DNA of 64,000 nt from Halomonas sp. HAL1. GTDB lineage: Bacteria; Pseudomonadota; Gammaproteobacteria; Pseudomonadales; Halomonadaceae. This document shows positions 8,626-17,303 of this stretch, piece by piece (the first letter of the stretch is position 1; every line of letters starts with the position of its first letter). Position numbers and translations under genes: made by a program. The notes under the pieces are model-generated. The model saw only the letters and a program-made list of their open reading frames with translations, was not told where the DNA came from and did no database searches. The DNA lies in contig NZ_CP130610.1 of assembly GCF_030544485.1 (NCBI RefSeq), forward strand, positions 3,844,001 through 3,908,000, written 5' to 3'.

Positions 8626-9709
8626 TAAGTGGTTATGCAAAAGTTATTGAGTAATCAGTGCCGTAACCATTGCATACTTTTTTGACCGCTTCACAAAGCT
8701 TATCGAACGAACTGTAGGCTGTTAATGGTAGCTACCGGTATTTGATTTCGCGCCAAAGGATTTCGATCAGGTTCAGCTCCGGCGAATACGGCGACAAATA
8801 GACTAGGTGAATGCGATGTGCCATCCAATCAATAAGTTTGCGCTGGAATGCCTGGGAACGGTGCATTCTGGCATTATCCAGTATCACGACGGCGAATGCG
8901 TCAGGGTCTTTATGTGCCGCAAACTGATCAAAGGCTTCTATAACGGTCTCAGTGCTGAGTCGGTGGTCATGTGGTGAAAAAATTCACCTTTTCTGATGAG
9001 AAAGCCCAGTACATTCAGCCGTTGGCTGTGTGGGTAGGCAGTTACTTCCCAGGGCTTGGCTATCGGACTCCATGCATAAGGAAGTGACGATGATTGCGAG
9101 AAACCGGCTTCATCAAAGAAATAGAGATCGCACTCACCACCATCTTCCCACTCCTTCAACACATTGATCATCTCTTGCGTATGGTGGAAATCTGTTTCGT
9201 CACGCTGTGCCCTCAATGAGCGGCGTATCCGCTTACAGCTATAGCCTTTTTTTTAACGCGCGCCGCAACGTGTCCTGGCTGACGACGTTACCTGTCTGCT
9301 CCTGAAACTTGGCATGGAGGACAGGCAATTGATGGGGATACTCTTCAACCAGTTGTTCTAACACAGCAAGATCAGCTCTCGCTGAGAAGGTACGGGCGTC
9401 CTTCGCGAGGCTTGTCTTGAAGACCTTCAATACCGTCTGCTTCCCATTGGGATAACCAAGTCGATACCGTATCGCGCCTAACCCCAATAATATCGCGAAT
9501 CTGGTTAATCGTATGGCCCTTGTGATTGAGCAGAATGGCGTGAGCCCGACGACGTAGTGCTCTCTTTTCGCCGTACTGGTAGGCTTCATTTAAGATACGT
9601 TGCTGGTCAGGTGTTAAAGAAACGAAACGTAAGCGCCGAGACATGGTTCTGTATTTTACTCTGATTGATCTTTGTTATTTATACGCGATAATTTATGCAG
9701 AATCACTTA
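8626..9709 (-). mobile_element. IS630-family insertion sequence (decayed), with terminal inverted repeats and TA target
   Basis: The element is bounded by imperfect inverted repeats. The left end at 8628 begins AGTGGTTATGCAAAAGTTAT; the right end, read inward from 9707, begins AGTGATTCTGCATAAATTAT. They differ at only a few positions. Both ends are flanked by TA (8626-8627 and 9708-9709), the target dinucleotide duplicated by the IS630/Tc1 superfamily, giving an element of about 1.08 kb. The transposase inside is broken, so the copy cannot move by itself. Confidence 0.8.
8633..9644 (-). pseudogene. IS630-family transposase, three frameshifts and one amber codon
   Basis: The reverse strand encodes a Tc1/mariner-like transposase in pieces. 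A helix-turn-helix part runs from 9644 (TPDQQRILNEAYQYGEKRALRRRAH). It changes frame near 9385, changes again at a run of eight A (about 9248-9255), and again near 8950 after HHMTTDS. The catalytic DDE blocks are all visible: YFFDEAGFSQ, VVILDNARMHRSQ and SPELNLIEILWREIK. A TAG interrupts KYR-LPLTAYSSF where a tryptophan codon is expected (TGG to TAG). Several independent lesions mark it as long dead rather than programmed frameshifting. Confidence 0.85.
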
Positions 9710-9992
9710 ATAAGGGCCAAAGAAAATGGCGTACTGGTAATAGCCCACAGGGTAATGGGCCGCAGTAGCTTTACTCTCGGCTATAAAAAAGACTTAGGAC
9801 TTCAAAGCTTCGCGGCACGTTAAACTTAAACGCTGGCCCAACCAAATAATGTTAAGCTAAGGTAGTGAATGCTCGGTTATTTCTATATAGGCACTTAAAG
9901 CTTAGTTCATTTATCTTGTTCGCGGCGTTTTTATTCTTGCAATATTTTCACCCTGTGTTTTCAACACAGAGTGAAAATAGAGTCGCTTAAAC
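9710..9992. terminator. Gap behind paaZ with a long hairpin at 9944-9978
   Basis: No gene is visible in this gap. At 9944-9978 an inverted repeat pairs ATTTTCAC-C-CTGTGTT with AACACAG-A-GTGAAAAT around a three-base loop, 15 pairs with one mismatch. It lies just past the paaZ stop and is the likely terminator for paaZ, working on the minus strand. The flanks are AT-rich but lack a long T run. Confidence 0.55.
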
Positions 9993-12038
9993 TTAATCAG
10001 GCTTTTTAGCAACAAGTGTTAAAATGTCGTAACTCGCAACCAGTTCGTCGTGCTGGTTCTGAACCTGGACATCCCAGACCACTACTCCCTGAGGGTGTCC
10101 GTCCGGTGATGTACGCCCTTGATCAATCTTGCGCTTGCAGCTCAAGCGGGCTCGAATGGTGTCACCTGGTGCAACTGGCTCAATAAAGCGCAGAGTATCC
10201 AGGCCGTAGTTCGCCAGTACCGGCCCTTCACCTGGATAAACGAATAGGCCAGCTGCAGCAGAAAGCACAAAATAGCCATGGGCAATGCGCTTACCGAATT
10301 GAGATTCCCGCGCTGCAATTTCGTCAAAGTGCATATAGAAGTGATCGCCGGACAGGCAGCCGAAATTGACGATGTCTGCCTCTGTGACTGTGCGACGGTG
10401 AGTCAGCAAAGACTCGTTGATCTGTAAATCTTCAAAGTGGCGACGGAACGGATGCACTTCGGTTTCGATCAAGTCGGCTCCACGTACATACTCCCGAGTC
10501 ACCGCTGCAAGCATGGATGGGGTTCCCTGGATAGCGGTTCTCTGAAGATAGTGATGAACCGCACGGATACCGCCTAGCTCTTCACCGCCACCAGCGCGAC
10601 CGGGGCCACCATGCTTGAGCATGGGCAGGGGCGACCCGTGGCCGGTGGATTCTTTTGCAGCTTCTGCGTTAAGTAGGTGCAAGCGTCCGTGGAAGGCAGC
10701 CAACAGGGGCACAATTTTCCCAGCAATAGCTGTATCACGGGTAGTTAAAGTGGTAACCAGTGAGCCGCGGCCCTTGGCACACAGCGAGACCGCGTCTTCG
10801 ATAGTGTCATAGGGAATAACCGTTGCCACTGGACCGAAGGCTTCGATGTCGTGGGCGCCACAACCATTTTCCGGGTTCCGACACAGTAGCAAATGCGGCT
10901 CAATGAAGGCGCCTTTATCGGTGCCTTCGCCGGTCGGTTTGAAGCTGCTGTCACCGCCGATAACCAGTTCGCTAGTTTTCAGCAGCTCCTGAATATTGGC
11001 TTTGACGTCCTCAAGCTGGTCAGTGGAGGCTAAAGCTCCCATGCGAATGCCTTCAACGGAAGGATCACCCACTGTGACTTTAGAGAGCCTTTCTTTAAGT
11101 TTATCGCAGACAGCTTGCACCTGGCTCTTTGGCACCAGCACACGGCGGATCGCGGTACATTTCTGGCCAGCCTTGGCAGTCATCTCACGGCTCACTTCCT
11201 TCACGAAGATATCGAATTCCTCGTGCTCAGGGGTCACGTCTGGCGCCAGAATGGCACTGTTCAGCGAGTCGGCTTCGGCGTTGAAAGGAATCGAACGATT
11301 AATAATGTTCGGATGGTTGCGCAACTTGCGTGCCGTCGCAGCGGAACCTGTGAAGGTCACCACATCCTGCTCTTCAAGGTGATCAAACAAGTCGCCTGTG
11401 CTGCCGATAATCAGTTGCAGACTACCTTCAGGCAATGCGCCAGATTCCTGCATCAAGCGAACGGCAAGTTCGGTGACGTAACAGGTTGAGGTAGCTGGCT
11501 TCACAATGGAGGGCATGCCCGCCAAAAAGGTGGGAGCGAATTTCTCTAGCATTCCCCACACTGGAAAATTATAGGCGTCGATGTGAACGGCCACACCACC
11601 GCGGGGAACGAGGATATGGGTGCCGGCAAAGTGATTGTTCTTGCCTAGAGGTGTTACTGGGCCTTCGTGCACTACGTTACCGGAAGGCAGTTCGCGCCGT
11701 CCCATGCTCGCGTAGGAAAACATGGTGCCAAAACCGCCATCAATATCAATGCCATTATCGGCCTTACTTGAACCGGTATGCATCGACAGAGCATACAGTT
11801 CCTTCTTATGTTCCTGCAGGTACATGGCCATAGCTTTCAGAGCCAGAGCGCGCTCTTGGAAATCCATGGCCATCAAATTCTTGCCGCCGACCTTACGGCC
11901 ATACTCAATGGTATTCTTAAAATCGAGAATGTCGTCGTGAGTATGTGCCACGATTTCGCCATTTATGGCGCTGGGTAGGGCCTTTGCGGGTACTTCTCCG
12001 ACCCACTGGTCGGCAATGAAACTTTTCAGGACTGGCAT
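9993..12038 (-). CDS. paaZ: PaaZ: oxepin-CoA hydrolase / 3-oxo-5,6-dehydrosuberyl-CoA semialdehyde dehydrogenase
   Basis: A bifunctional 681-residue protein of the ring-opening step of aerobic phenylacetate degradation. The N-terminal aldehyde dehydrogenase domain starts LKSFIADQWVG and contains the catalytic cysteine in AKAGQKCTAIRR. The C-terminal MaoC-type hydratase (hot-dog) domain contains GDHFYMHFDEIAA and AHGYFVLSAAAGL. It hydrolyses oxepin-CoA and then oxidises the resulting aldehyde. An open frame extends upstream to 12197, but the family N-terminus and the GGAG ribosome-binding site place the start at ATG 12038. It is transcribed alone, away from paaY-paaX, from a promoter carrying a candidate PaaX operator. 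Confidence 0.96.
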   Translation of the reverse strand: MPVLKSFIADQWVGEVPAKALPSAINGEIVAHTHDDILDFKNTIEYGRKVGGKNLMAMDFQERALALKAMAMYLQEHKKELYALSMHTGSSKADNGIDIDGGFGTMFSYASMGRRELPSGNVVHEGPVTPLGKNNHFAGTHILVPRGGVAVHIDAYNFPVWGMLEKFAPTFLAGMPSIVKPATSTCYVTELAVRLMQESGALPEGSLQLIIGSTGDLFDHLEEQDVVTFTGSAATARKLRNHPNIINRSIPFNAEADSLNSAILAPDVTPEHEEFDIFVKEVSREMTAKAGQKCTAIRRVLVPKSQVQAVCDKLKERLSKVTVGDPSVEGIRMGALASTDQLEDVKANIQELLKTSELVIGGDSSFKPTGEGTDKGAFIEPHLLLCRNPENGCGAHDIEAFGPVATVIPYDTIEDAVSLCAKGRGSLVTTLTTRDTAIAGKIVPLLAAFHGRLHLLNAEAAKESTGHGSPLPMLKHGGPGRAGGGEELGGIRAVHHYLQRTAIQGTPSMLAAVTREYVRGADLIETEVHPFRRHFEDLQINESLLTHRRTVTEADIVNFGCLSGDHFYMHFDEIAARESQFGKRIAHGYFVLSAAAGLFVYPGEGPVLANYGLDTLRFIEPVAPGDTIRARLSCKRKIDQGRTSPDGHPQGVVVWDVQVQNQHDELVASYDILTLVAKKPD

Positions 12039-12114
12039 AGGAAACTCCATTCGTTCATCTGTGGCCTCCAGTGGCGGCCCTGAAGGTTGAATAGGCTCAT
12101 CTAATCTAAGCCCT

Positions 12115-12161
12115 AGCTTAGTGATACAAAAGAATAAATCAATAAATAAAAAACGTATCTC
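12115..12161 (-). promoter_or_regulatory. paaZ promoter with candidate PaaX operator
   Basis: Read on the reverse strand, TTGATT (12137-12142) and TAAGCT (12115-12120) are separated by 16 nt. An inverted repeat surrounds them. The arm GTGATACAAAA (12121-12131) fills the end of the spacer, and the partner arm is at 12151-12161 (GAGATACGTTT on the other strand). The paaA promoter has the same arm sequence, the same 30-bp offset and the same placement between -35 and -10. This conserved geometry supports binding by PaaX, the repressor encoded nearby. Confidence 0.6.
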
Positions 12162-12316
12162 TTTATACTTTAGAATAATTTCTAGACACGCCGCCAATTG
12201 TTCTGATCAAGCAGTGATGGTGGACTAGACCCCGCTCCGCCTATACGTAGGCATTATTCGATGAGTAGCACAACCTTGCTGGTGGAGAGATAAATTTCTA
12301 TCGAGACATTTTACTA

Positions 12317-12360
12317 ATCAAGCTGTGCGAAAAAAGAATTGACATAGGGGGCAGCTTGAT
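12317..12360. promoter_or_regulatory. 9-bp perfect inverted repeat in the paaZ-paaY gap
   Basis: ATCAAGCTG at 12317-12325 is repeated in inverted form as CAGCTTGAT at 12352-12360, with 26 bp between. A TTGACA hexamer sits in the spacer (12339-12344) but no good -10 follows. The 530-bp gap 12039-12568 otherwise holds only the paaZ promoter and AT-rich sequence. The site may control paaY-paaX; its sequence differs from the GTGAYACAAAA arms seen at paaZ and paaA. Confidence 0.4.
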
Positions 12361-12568
12361 ATTACGTAACACCTTGCTACTCAATATATAAAATTATAGA
12401 CAAAACTGTATCGTATTTTCTGACTTAATATCTGCCCACAGCATTATCGTGACTAGGTGTGGTATTGAGATTTTTAATGGCCATATGAACCAGGTCAGCA
12501 CGGCTGGGGACATTTCGCCGCCAGCCTATAAACTATGACACGCTGAAACTTACCAAAGGAGATTTATC

Positions 12569-13183
12569 GTGCCCTGTTATCGTCTTGAGGGGGTAACCCC
12601 AGTCGTTCATCCTAGTGCTTATGTGCACCCCACCGCCGTACTGATTGGCGATGTCATCGTAGGCCCTAATTGTTATGTAGGACCTGGAGCAGTAATGCGC
12701 GGCGACTTTGGTCAACTCGTATTGGAAGATGGAGCAAATCTCCAGGATACCTGTGTGATGCACGGCTTCCCTGGATTCGTTACACGAGTCGCACGCGACG
12801 GCCATATCGGACACGGCGCTGTACTGCACGGTTGCGTGGTGGAGCGTGATGCCATGGTAGGCATGAATGCGGTGGTAATGGATGGCGCCGTTATCAGCGA
12901 ACGCTCTATCGTCGCGGCTGCGGCTTTTGTCAAGACGGGCTTCGAATGCCCGCCTCAATCTTTGATATTAGGATCACCGGCCAAAGTCAAGCGAGCGCTC
13001 ACGGATGAAGAAGTAGCTTGGAAGCAGCAAGCCACCCGGGAGTATCAGCGCCTGACAAACCGCTGCCGTGAACGAATGGAACCTTGCGAGCCACTTAGTG
13101 AACTGGACGCTAACCGCCCGCACCTTGATGCTGGCAACACAGCCCCCAAGGGAACGGTAAAAAGCAGCGAAGAAAGCCCATAA
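12569..13183 (+). CDS. paaY: PaaY: hexapeptide-repeat thioesterase / gamma-carbonic anhydrase-like protein
   Basis: A 204-residue left-handed beta-helix protein with repeated hexapeptides (VHPTAVLIGDVIVGPNCYVG, DGHIGHGAVLHGCVVE) and the histidines expected for a trimeric metal site. PaaY proteins act as thioesterases that relieve CoA trapping by dead-end products in phenylacetate catabolism. It precedes paaX in the same direction, the usual paaX/paaY association. A good AGGAG ribosome-binding site precedes ATG 12569. Confidence 0.92.
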   Translation: MPCYRLEGVTPVVHPSAYVHPTAVLIGDVIVGPNCYVGPGAVMRGDFGQLVLEDGANLQDTCVMHGFPGFVTRVARDGHIGHGAVLHGCVVERDAMVGMNAVVMDGAVISERSIVAAAAFVKTGFECPPQSLILGSPAKVKRALTDEEVAWKQQATREYQRLTNRCRERMEPCEPLSELDANRPHLDAGNTAPKGTVKSSEESP

Positions 13184-13424
13184 TCCTGCAGTACATTGAT
13201 AAGATTAAGAGAGACTCGCTGATAGGCGATGTGGCCAACTATTTTAATAGCTCCCGTCTACTGTGTTGAGCCGCCAAGATTATACTCGCATTGTGCTGCT
13301 TTCTCTCACGGAGGAGCAGTGCGATACTAATGTCAGCCTGATATATCTACTTTTGGTAGCATATCTACATAAATCATTAAATACTTTAATGATAGAGAAT
13401 TGCCGCACGGGAACTCAATACCAC

Positions 13425-14354
13425 ATGTCGTTTTCTTCTGATTGCGTTACGAAACTTGTTAATGACTTCCAGGCGCGCCGTCCTATACGCGCAGGCTCAC
13501 TTATTATTACCGTATACGGGGACGCAATTGTTCCGCGTGGGGGGGCAGTCTGGCTAGGTAGTCTGTATCAATTGCTAGCCCCCATTGGTATCAATGAACG
13601 CTTGGTGAGAACGTCAGTTTATCGTCTAACACAAGATACGTGGCTGCAAGGTGAGAAGGTAGGACGGCGGAGTTACTATAGCCTTAGTAATGCAGGCCAG
13701 CGTCGGTTTGAGCAAGCATTCAAGCGTGTTTATCATGGCCAACAAGCTCAGTGGACAGGTAAATGGACGTTAGCCATGCTGACGCAGCTGGAACCTGAAC
13801 TACGTCAAAAAGTACGTGACGAGTTAGAATGGCTTGGCTTTGGCAGTTTTGCTACAGGTATTCTTGCGCACCCTACGCTTAGCTGCAATGACACTACGGC
13901 AGTATTACAAGATATGGGAGCTTCTGAAGATACCATTATTATGCAAACAGAATCTTCAAACCCTATGGTGATAAAGCCACTAAGGCTACAAGTAAAAGAG
14001 AGCTGGAATCTTGATGAGCTGGCGAAGAGCTACAAATTATTTTTAGAGAAATTTCGACCCTTATGGCAAGCTCTGGCAAACGATGGCGATTTACTAAGTG
14101 AAGAAGAGTGCTTTATAGCGCGAGTACTTTTAATTCATGAGTATCGAAAAGTACAACTTCGAGACCCTCAACTTCCAGACGAGCTTTTACCTGCTGCTTG
14201 GGAAGGCCGAAATGCCTATCAGTTATCGCGAAATATCTATCGTGCAATTCATCAACGCGCCGAGCGTTGGCTTGATAAGCACCTAGAAACCGCAGAGGGC
14301 CCTCTTCCAGCACCCAACACTCGGTTTTATCAGCGCTTCGGCGGGTTAGCGTAA
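13425..14354 (+). CDS. paaX: PaaX: phenylacetyl-CoA-responsive repressor
   Basis: A 309-residue protein from ATG 13425. A longer open frame to 13263 adds residues that do not resemble the family. The PaaX winged-helix N-domain is visible (FQARRPIRAGSLIITVYGD, then LVRTSVYRLTQDTWLQGEKVGRRSYYSLS), followed by the PaaX central and C-terminal domains (WTGKWTLAMLTQLEPE). PaaX represses paa promoters until phenylacetyl-CoA binds. Candidate operators are seen at paaZ, paaF and paaA. The ribosome-binding site is weak, consistent with a low-level repressor. Confidence 0.93.
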   Translation: MSFSSDCVTKLVNDFQARRPIRAGSLIITVYGDAIVPRGGAVWLGSLYQLLAPIGINERLVRTSVYRLTQDTWLQGEKVGRRSYYSLSNAGQRRFEQAFKRVYHGQQAQWTGKWTLAMLTQLEPELRQKVRDELEWLGFGSFATGILAHPTLSCNDTTAVLQDMGASEDTIIMQTESSNPMVIKPLRLQVKESWNLDELAKSYKLFLEKFRPLWQALANDGDLLSEEECFIARVLLIHEYRKVQLRDPQLPDELLPAAWEGRNAYQLSRNIYRAIHQRAERWLDKHLETAEGPLPAPNTRFYQRFGGLA

Positions 14355-14395
14355 AAAAGCGCATGGCAGCCCATTTATCGGTAACGTGTAGAATT

Positions 14396-14437
14396 CTGTG
14401 TCACTTCGCCTCCTCTTGGAAAGACAAGGTGACACAG
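14396..14437. terminator. Inverted repeat between convergent paaX and paaN
   Basis: CTGTGTCAC (14396-14404) pairs perfectly with GTGACACAG (14429-14437). An inner CTTG/CAAG pair extends the right side, leaving a bulge. It lies between the converging ends of paaX and paaN, so a two-way terminator is the simplest reading. There is no T run. The arm sequence GTGACACA is also that of the proposed PaaX operator but in the opposite arrangement. Confidence 0.4.
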
Positions 14438-14470
14438 GACATTGAACACCTTTATTAAGACCGGTTATTC

Positions 14471-16147
14471 TCAGTCGGGTTGGGCATGGCGACGGCTTTG
14501 CACTACTAAGAAGCGACTGGAGGCAAAGGCTTGGTTGCATAATGAGGCATTGGCCGCAGGGTTACCGCCTGTTGCGTGAAAGTCACTAAAAGCAGCCGAC
14601 TGATTAACGAATATCCCCCCATCCAAATTCAGCGAGAGCGGGGTTGCCACCTCGATAGCAAGTTGCTCGAACTGATCGACCACTGCTTCATCGGTCGCGT
14701 AGGCTCCGAGCGTTATCGCGCCTTTTTCCCGGATCACATCACTTGCCAGCTCAATACTGTGCGCGGTGTTTTCTGTCGCGATAATAAAACTTATCGGGCC
14801 GAAACGCTCTTCACTATAGGCAGCCTTCTGTGCTGCATCCACCTTAAGAATAAGTGGCGTGTGTATGCGGGCCTGTGGGAACTGAGTGTGCTCTCGTGGC
14901 TCGCTATCTAGCACTATTTCGCCCAAGCCACGGCATTCATCTATTCGTGCTTGCGTCTCCATCGAGTGGAGGGCTCCCAGCACCGTGCAGGCTCGGTCGT
15001 TGTCACTCAGAAACGCTTGGACGGCTTTCGCAAGCGCTGCCGCCACGTCGTCAAAGCCCAAATGGCCATCCGATGTTTCAATACCGCTCTTAGGTACGTA
15101 AATGGCCTGAGGGGTCGTGCACATCTGCCCGGAATAAAGACTCAACGAGAAAGCAAGATTCGCCGTGACCGATTTAAGACTATCCACGCTGTCGATAATG
15201 ATCGTGTTGATCCCAGCTTTCTCGGCGAACACCTGAGCCTGTTTAGCATTCTGTATTAGCCAGTCACCAAAGACATTGGAGCCGGTGAAATCGATCAGTT
15301 TAACCGCAGGATCAAGCGCCAACTCCTTGGTAAGTGGCGCATCGGCCGTGTCGGGTACTAAACTCACCAAGCTGGGGTCAAAGCCTGCCTCCTCTATCAC
15401 TTCCTGGGCAACCCGGGTGGTCATCGCTACGGGCAGAATAGCACCTGGGTGCGGCTTAAGAATGACGGGGTTGCCAGTGACCAAACTGGCAAACAACCCA
15501 GGATAAGTGTTCCAAGTGGGAAAAGTGGAGCAAGCTACTACCAATGAGATACCCCGTGGCACAATGTGAAAACGCTTATCCATTACTAATGGGTCATGCT
15601 TACCCTGGGGCTTGACCCATTGCGCGCTAGCAGGAATCTGCGTCATTGCCTGCCAGGCATATGCCACGGCTTCAAGACCTCGATCCTGGGCATGAGGACC
15701 ACCCGCCTGAAACGCCATCATCGGGCCCTGGCCGCTGGTATGCATCACTGCCTGAGCAATCTCCGGACTCATGGCGTTAAGACGCGCCAAGATTTCCAGG
15801 CATACTCCCACTCGCGCTTCTACTCCGGCATCCCGCCAATCTCGCATTGCCACTTGCATGGCCGCTATCGTCGCTTTGGTGTCTGGCTGATCATAAGTAA
15901 TGCCGAGCTCAAAACCATAAGGTGACACCTCACCTCCTACTTGCTGGGAGTTACCAACCCCATTAAGCGTAAATGGCTGATTGAGCAGTGAATCGAATTT
16001 GGTCGGCGCCGCTTTAACTTCATCCTCGGGATATTTCCGCATGCTTTCTGGATAGGGCGTCCAAAAACTACGGCTAGAGATGGCATCGACAGCTTGGTCA
16101 AGGATCTCACGATGTAGGTCAAACATTTGCTGCGCTGATTGCGTCAT
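14471..16147 (-). CDS. paaN: PaaN: aldehyde dehydrogenase-like phenylacetate degradation protein
   Basis: A 558-residue aldehyde dehydrogenase-superfamily protein of the PaaN type. It has the extended N-terminus (MFDLHREILDQAVDAI, RSFWTPYPES), the FPTWNTYPGLFASLVTGNPVILKPHP cofactor segment (quoted in part) and the cysteine in SLYSGQMCTTPQAIYVP. PaaN proteins are linked to phenylacetate catabolism; here PaaZ is also complete, so PaaN is not needed to supply a missing dehydrogenase domain and its exact role is unclear. An AGGAG precedes ATG 16147. It is divergent from paaF. Confidence 0.9.
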   Translation of the reverse strand: MTQSAQQMFDLHREILDQAVDAISSRSFWTPYPESMRKYPEDEVKAAPTKFDSLLNQPFTLNGVGNSQQVGGEVSPYGFELGITYDQPDTKATIAAMQVAMRDWRDAGVEARVGVCLEILARLNAMSPEIAQAVMHTSGQGPMMAFQAGGPHAQDRGLEAVAYAWQAMTQIPASAQWVKPQGKHDPLVMDKRFHIVPRGISLVVACSTFPTWNTYPGLFASLVTGNPVILKPHPGAILPVAMTTRVAQEVIEEAGFDPSLVSLVPDTADAPLTKELALDPAVKLIDFTGSNVFGDWLIQNAKQAQVFAEKAGINTIIIDSVDSLKSVTANLAFSLSLYSGQMCTTPQAIYVPKSGIETSDGHLGFDDVAAALAKAVQAFLSDNDRACTVLGALHSMETQARIDECRGLGEIVLDSEPREHTQFPQARIHTPLILKVDAAQKAAYSEERFGPISFIIATENTAHSIELASDVIREKGAITLGAYATDEAVVDQFEQLAIEVATPLSLNLDGGIFVNQSAAFSDFHATGGNPAANASLCNQAFASSRFLVVQSRRHAQPD

Positions 16148-16172
16148 GGGGCGCTCCTGAACTCACTTATTT

Positions 16173-16194
16173 TTTGATACGCTATATCATCAAA
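16173..16194. promoter_or_regulatory. 22-bp near-palindrome upstream of paaN
   Basis: The segment begins TTTGAT and ends ATCAAA, with a near-symmetrical GATAC-TATATC-type centre. It lies 26 bp upstream of the paaN start. It could be an operator for paaN or part of its promoter. It does not match the GTGAYACAAAA arms of the paaA and paaZ operators. Confidence 0.35.
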
Positions 16195-16412
16195 GATTAT
16201 CTTTCCCGTAACAAAACATCAAACCCTTTCCCTGGCATCGTTTGCTTAAGAATCAATGAACCAACACTAATTTCCTTACATAAGCTGGCTAAAAATCACT
16301 TTATTAGCCACATACTCACTTTTCATACCATGGTCTAATGCTTATCATCTACTTGCCAAAAACTCACATAACATGTTGTTAACAAATAAAAAATAACAAA
16401 AACCACCACTAA

Positions 16413-16468
16413 GCGACACATTAACGTCAATAAAACAATATTGATGTGTATCAAAATAAATCTATACT
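16413..16468 (+). promoter_or_regulatory. paaF operon promoter with variant PaaX-type inverted repeat
   Basis: TTGATG (16441-16446) and TATACT (16463-16468) are spaced 16 nt apart, as at paaA. GCGACACATTAA (16413-16424) and the inverted TTGATGTGTATC (16441-16452) form an imperfect repeat resembling the paaA operator arms, but shifted upstream so that it covers the -35 hexamer. The remainder of the 366-bp paaN-paaF gap is AT-rich with no gene. Confidence 0.5.
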
Positions 16469-16513
16469 CGACAGATATTCATCCTGTGCGCCACAGGCCG
16501 AACTGAGGTAAAG

Positions 16514-17287
16514 ATGCCCACTACTCTAAAAATAACCCCTCCCCAGGAAGGCGTTTTATGCATCACGCTGAATCGCCCAGAAGCACTGAATGCGCTTAAT
16601 ACGAAGCTTCTCGGCGAGCTTGCCGATACCTTGAGCGCTGCTGATAGTGACGACAAGGTTCGCGCTGTGGTGATTACTGGCAGTACGAAAGCGTTCGCTG
16701 CCGGTGCCGATATTAACGAAATGGCTGAACGCGATTTGGTCGGTATGTTGGAAGATCCTCGGCAGCATCACTGGGCCACTATCACGCAATTTCGCAAACC
16801 GATTATTGCTGCTGTCAACGGCTATGCCTTAGGCGGTGGCTGCGAACTGGCCATGCATGCCGATATCATTATTGCGGGAGAAAACGCCCTGTTTGGCCAG
16901 CCGGAAATCAACCTAGGCATCATGCCTGGCGCTGGCGGCACCCAACGCCTGCTGCGGGCGGTGGGTAAATCACTCGCCACTCAGATGGTGCTTACCGGCG
17001 AGCCGATTTCCGCTCGCCGCGCGCTCGAAGCTGGCCTGATTAGCGAGATTACCCAGCCCGAATTAACGCTAGAGCGCGCAATGGCTATTGCAACACGCAT
17101 TGCCTCCAAGGCTCCGCTGGCAGTGCGCTTGGCACGGGAATCGTTACACAAGGCGATGGATACCGACCTGGCCACCGGCCTGCGCTTTGAACGACATGCG
17201 TTCACCTTGCTGGCGGGCACCGCCGACCGCGAAGAGGGCATTCGCGCCTTCCAAGAAAAACGACCTGCCACTTTTCAAGGGCATTGA
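16514..17287 (+). CDS. paaF: PaaF: 2,3-dehydroadipyl-CoA hydratase
   Basis: A 257-residue crotonase-family enoyl-CoA hydratase. The substrate-binding start ITLNRPEALNALN, the oxyanion-hole segment AAGADINEM and VNGYALGGGCELAMH, and both catalytic glutamates' contexts (GGGCELA and GQPEINLGIMPGAGG) are present. It hydrates 2,3-dehydroadipyl-CoA to 3-hydroxyadipyl-CoA in lower phenylacetate degradation. It is the first gene of the paaFGHIJK operon, with paaG following closely. Confidence 0.92.
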   Translation: MPTTLKITPPQEGVLCITLNRPEALNALNTKLLGELADTLSAADSDDKVRAVVITGSTKAFAAGADINEMAERDLVGMLEDPRQHHWATITQFRKPIIAAVNGYALGGGCELAMHADIIIAGENALFGQPEINLGIMPGAGGTQRLLRAVGKSLATQMVLTGEPISARRALEAGLISEITQPELTLERAMAIATRIASKAPLAVRLARESLHKAMDTDLATGLRFERHAFTLLAGTADREEGIRAFQEKRPATFQGH

Positions 17288-17303
17288 CACAAGGATATTA
17301 CCC

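Noticed and set aside
9239..9644. Programmed frameshifting in the IS630 transposase at the run of eight A
   Set aside because: An A run can be slippery, but two other frame changes and an amber codon show general decay.
12533..12958. Antisense frame over paaY
   Set aside because: Shadow of the hexapeptide-repeat gene; repeats create open frames on the other strand.
14396..14437. PaaX operator between paaX and paaN
   Set aside because: The arms resemble the operator sequence, but their order is reversed and the site lies at the 3' ends of both genes, so a terminator or chance is more likely.
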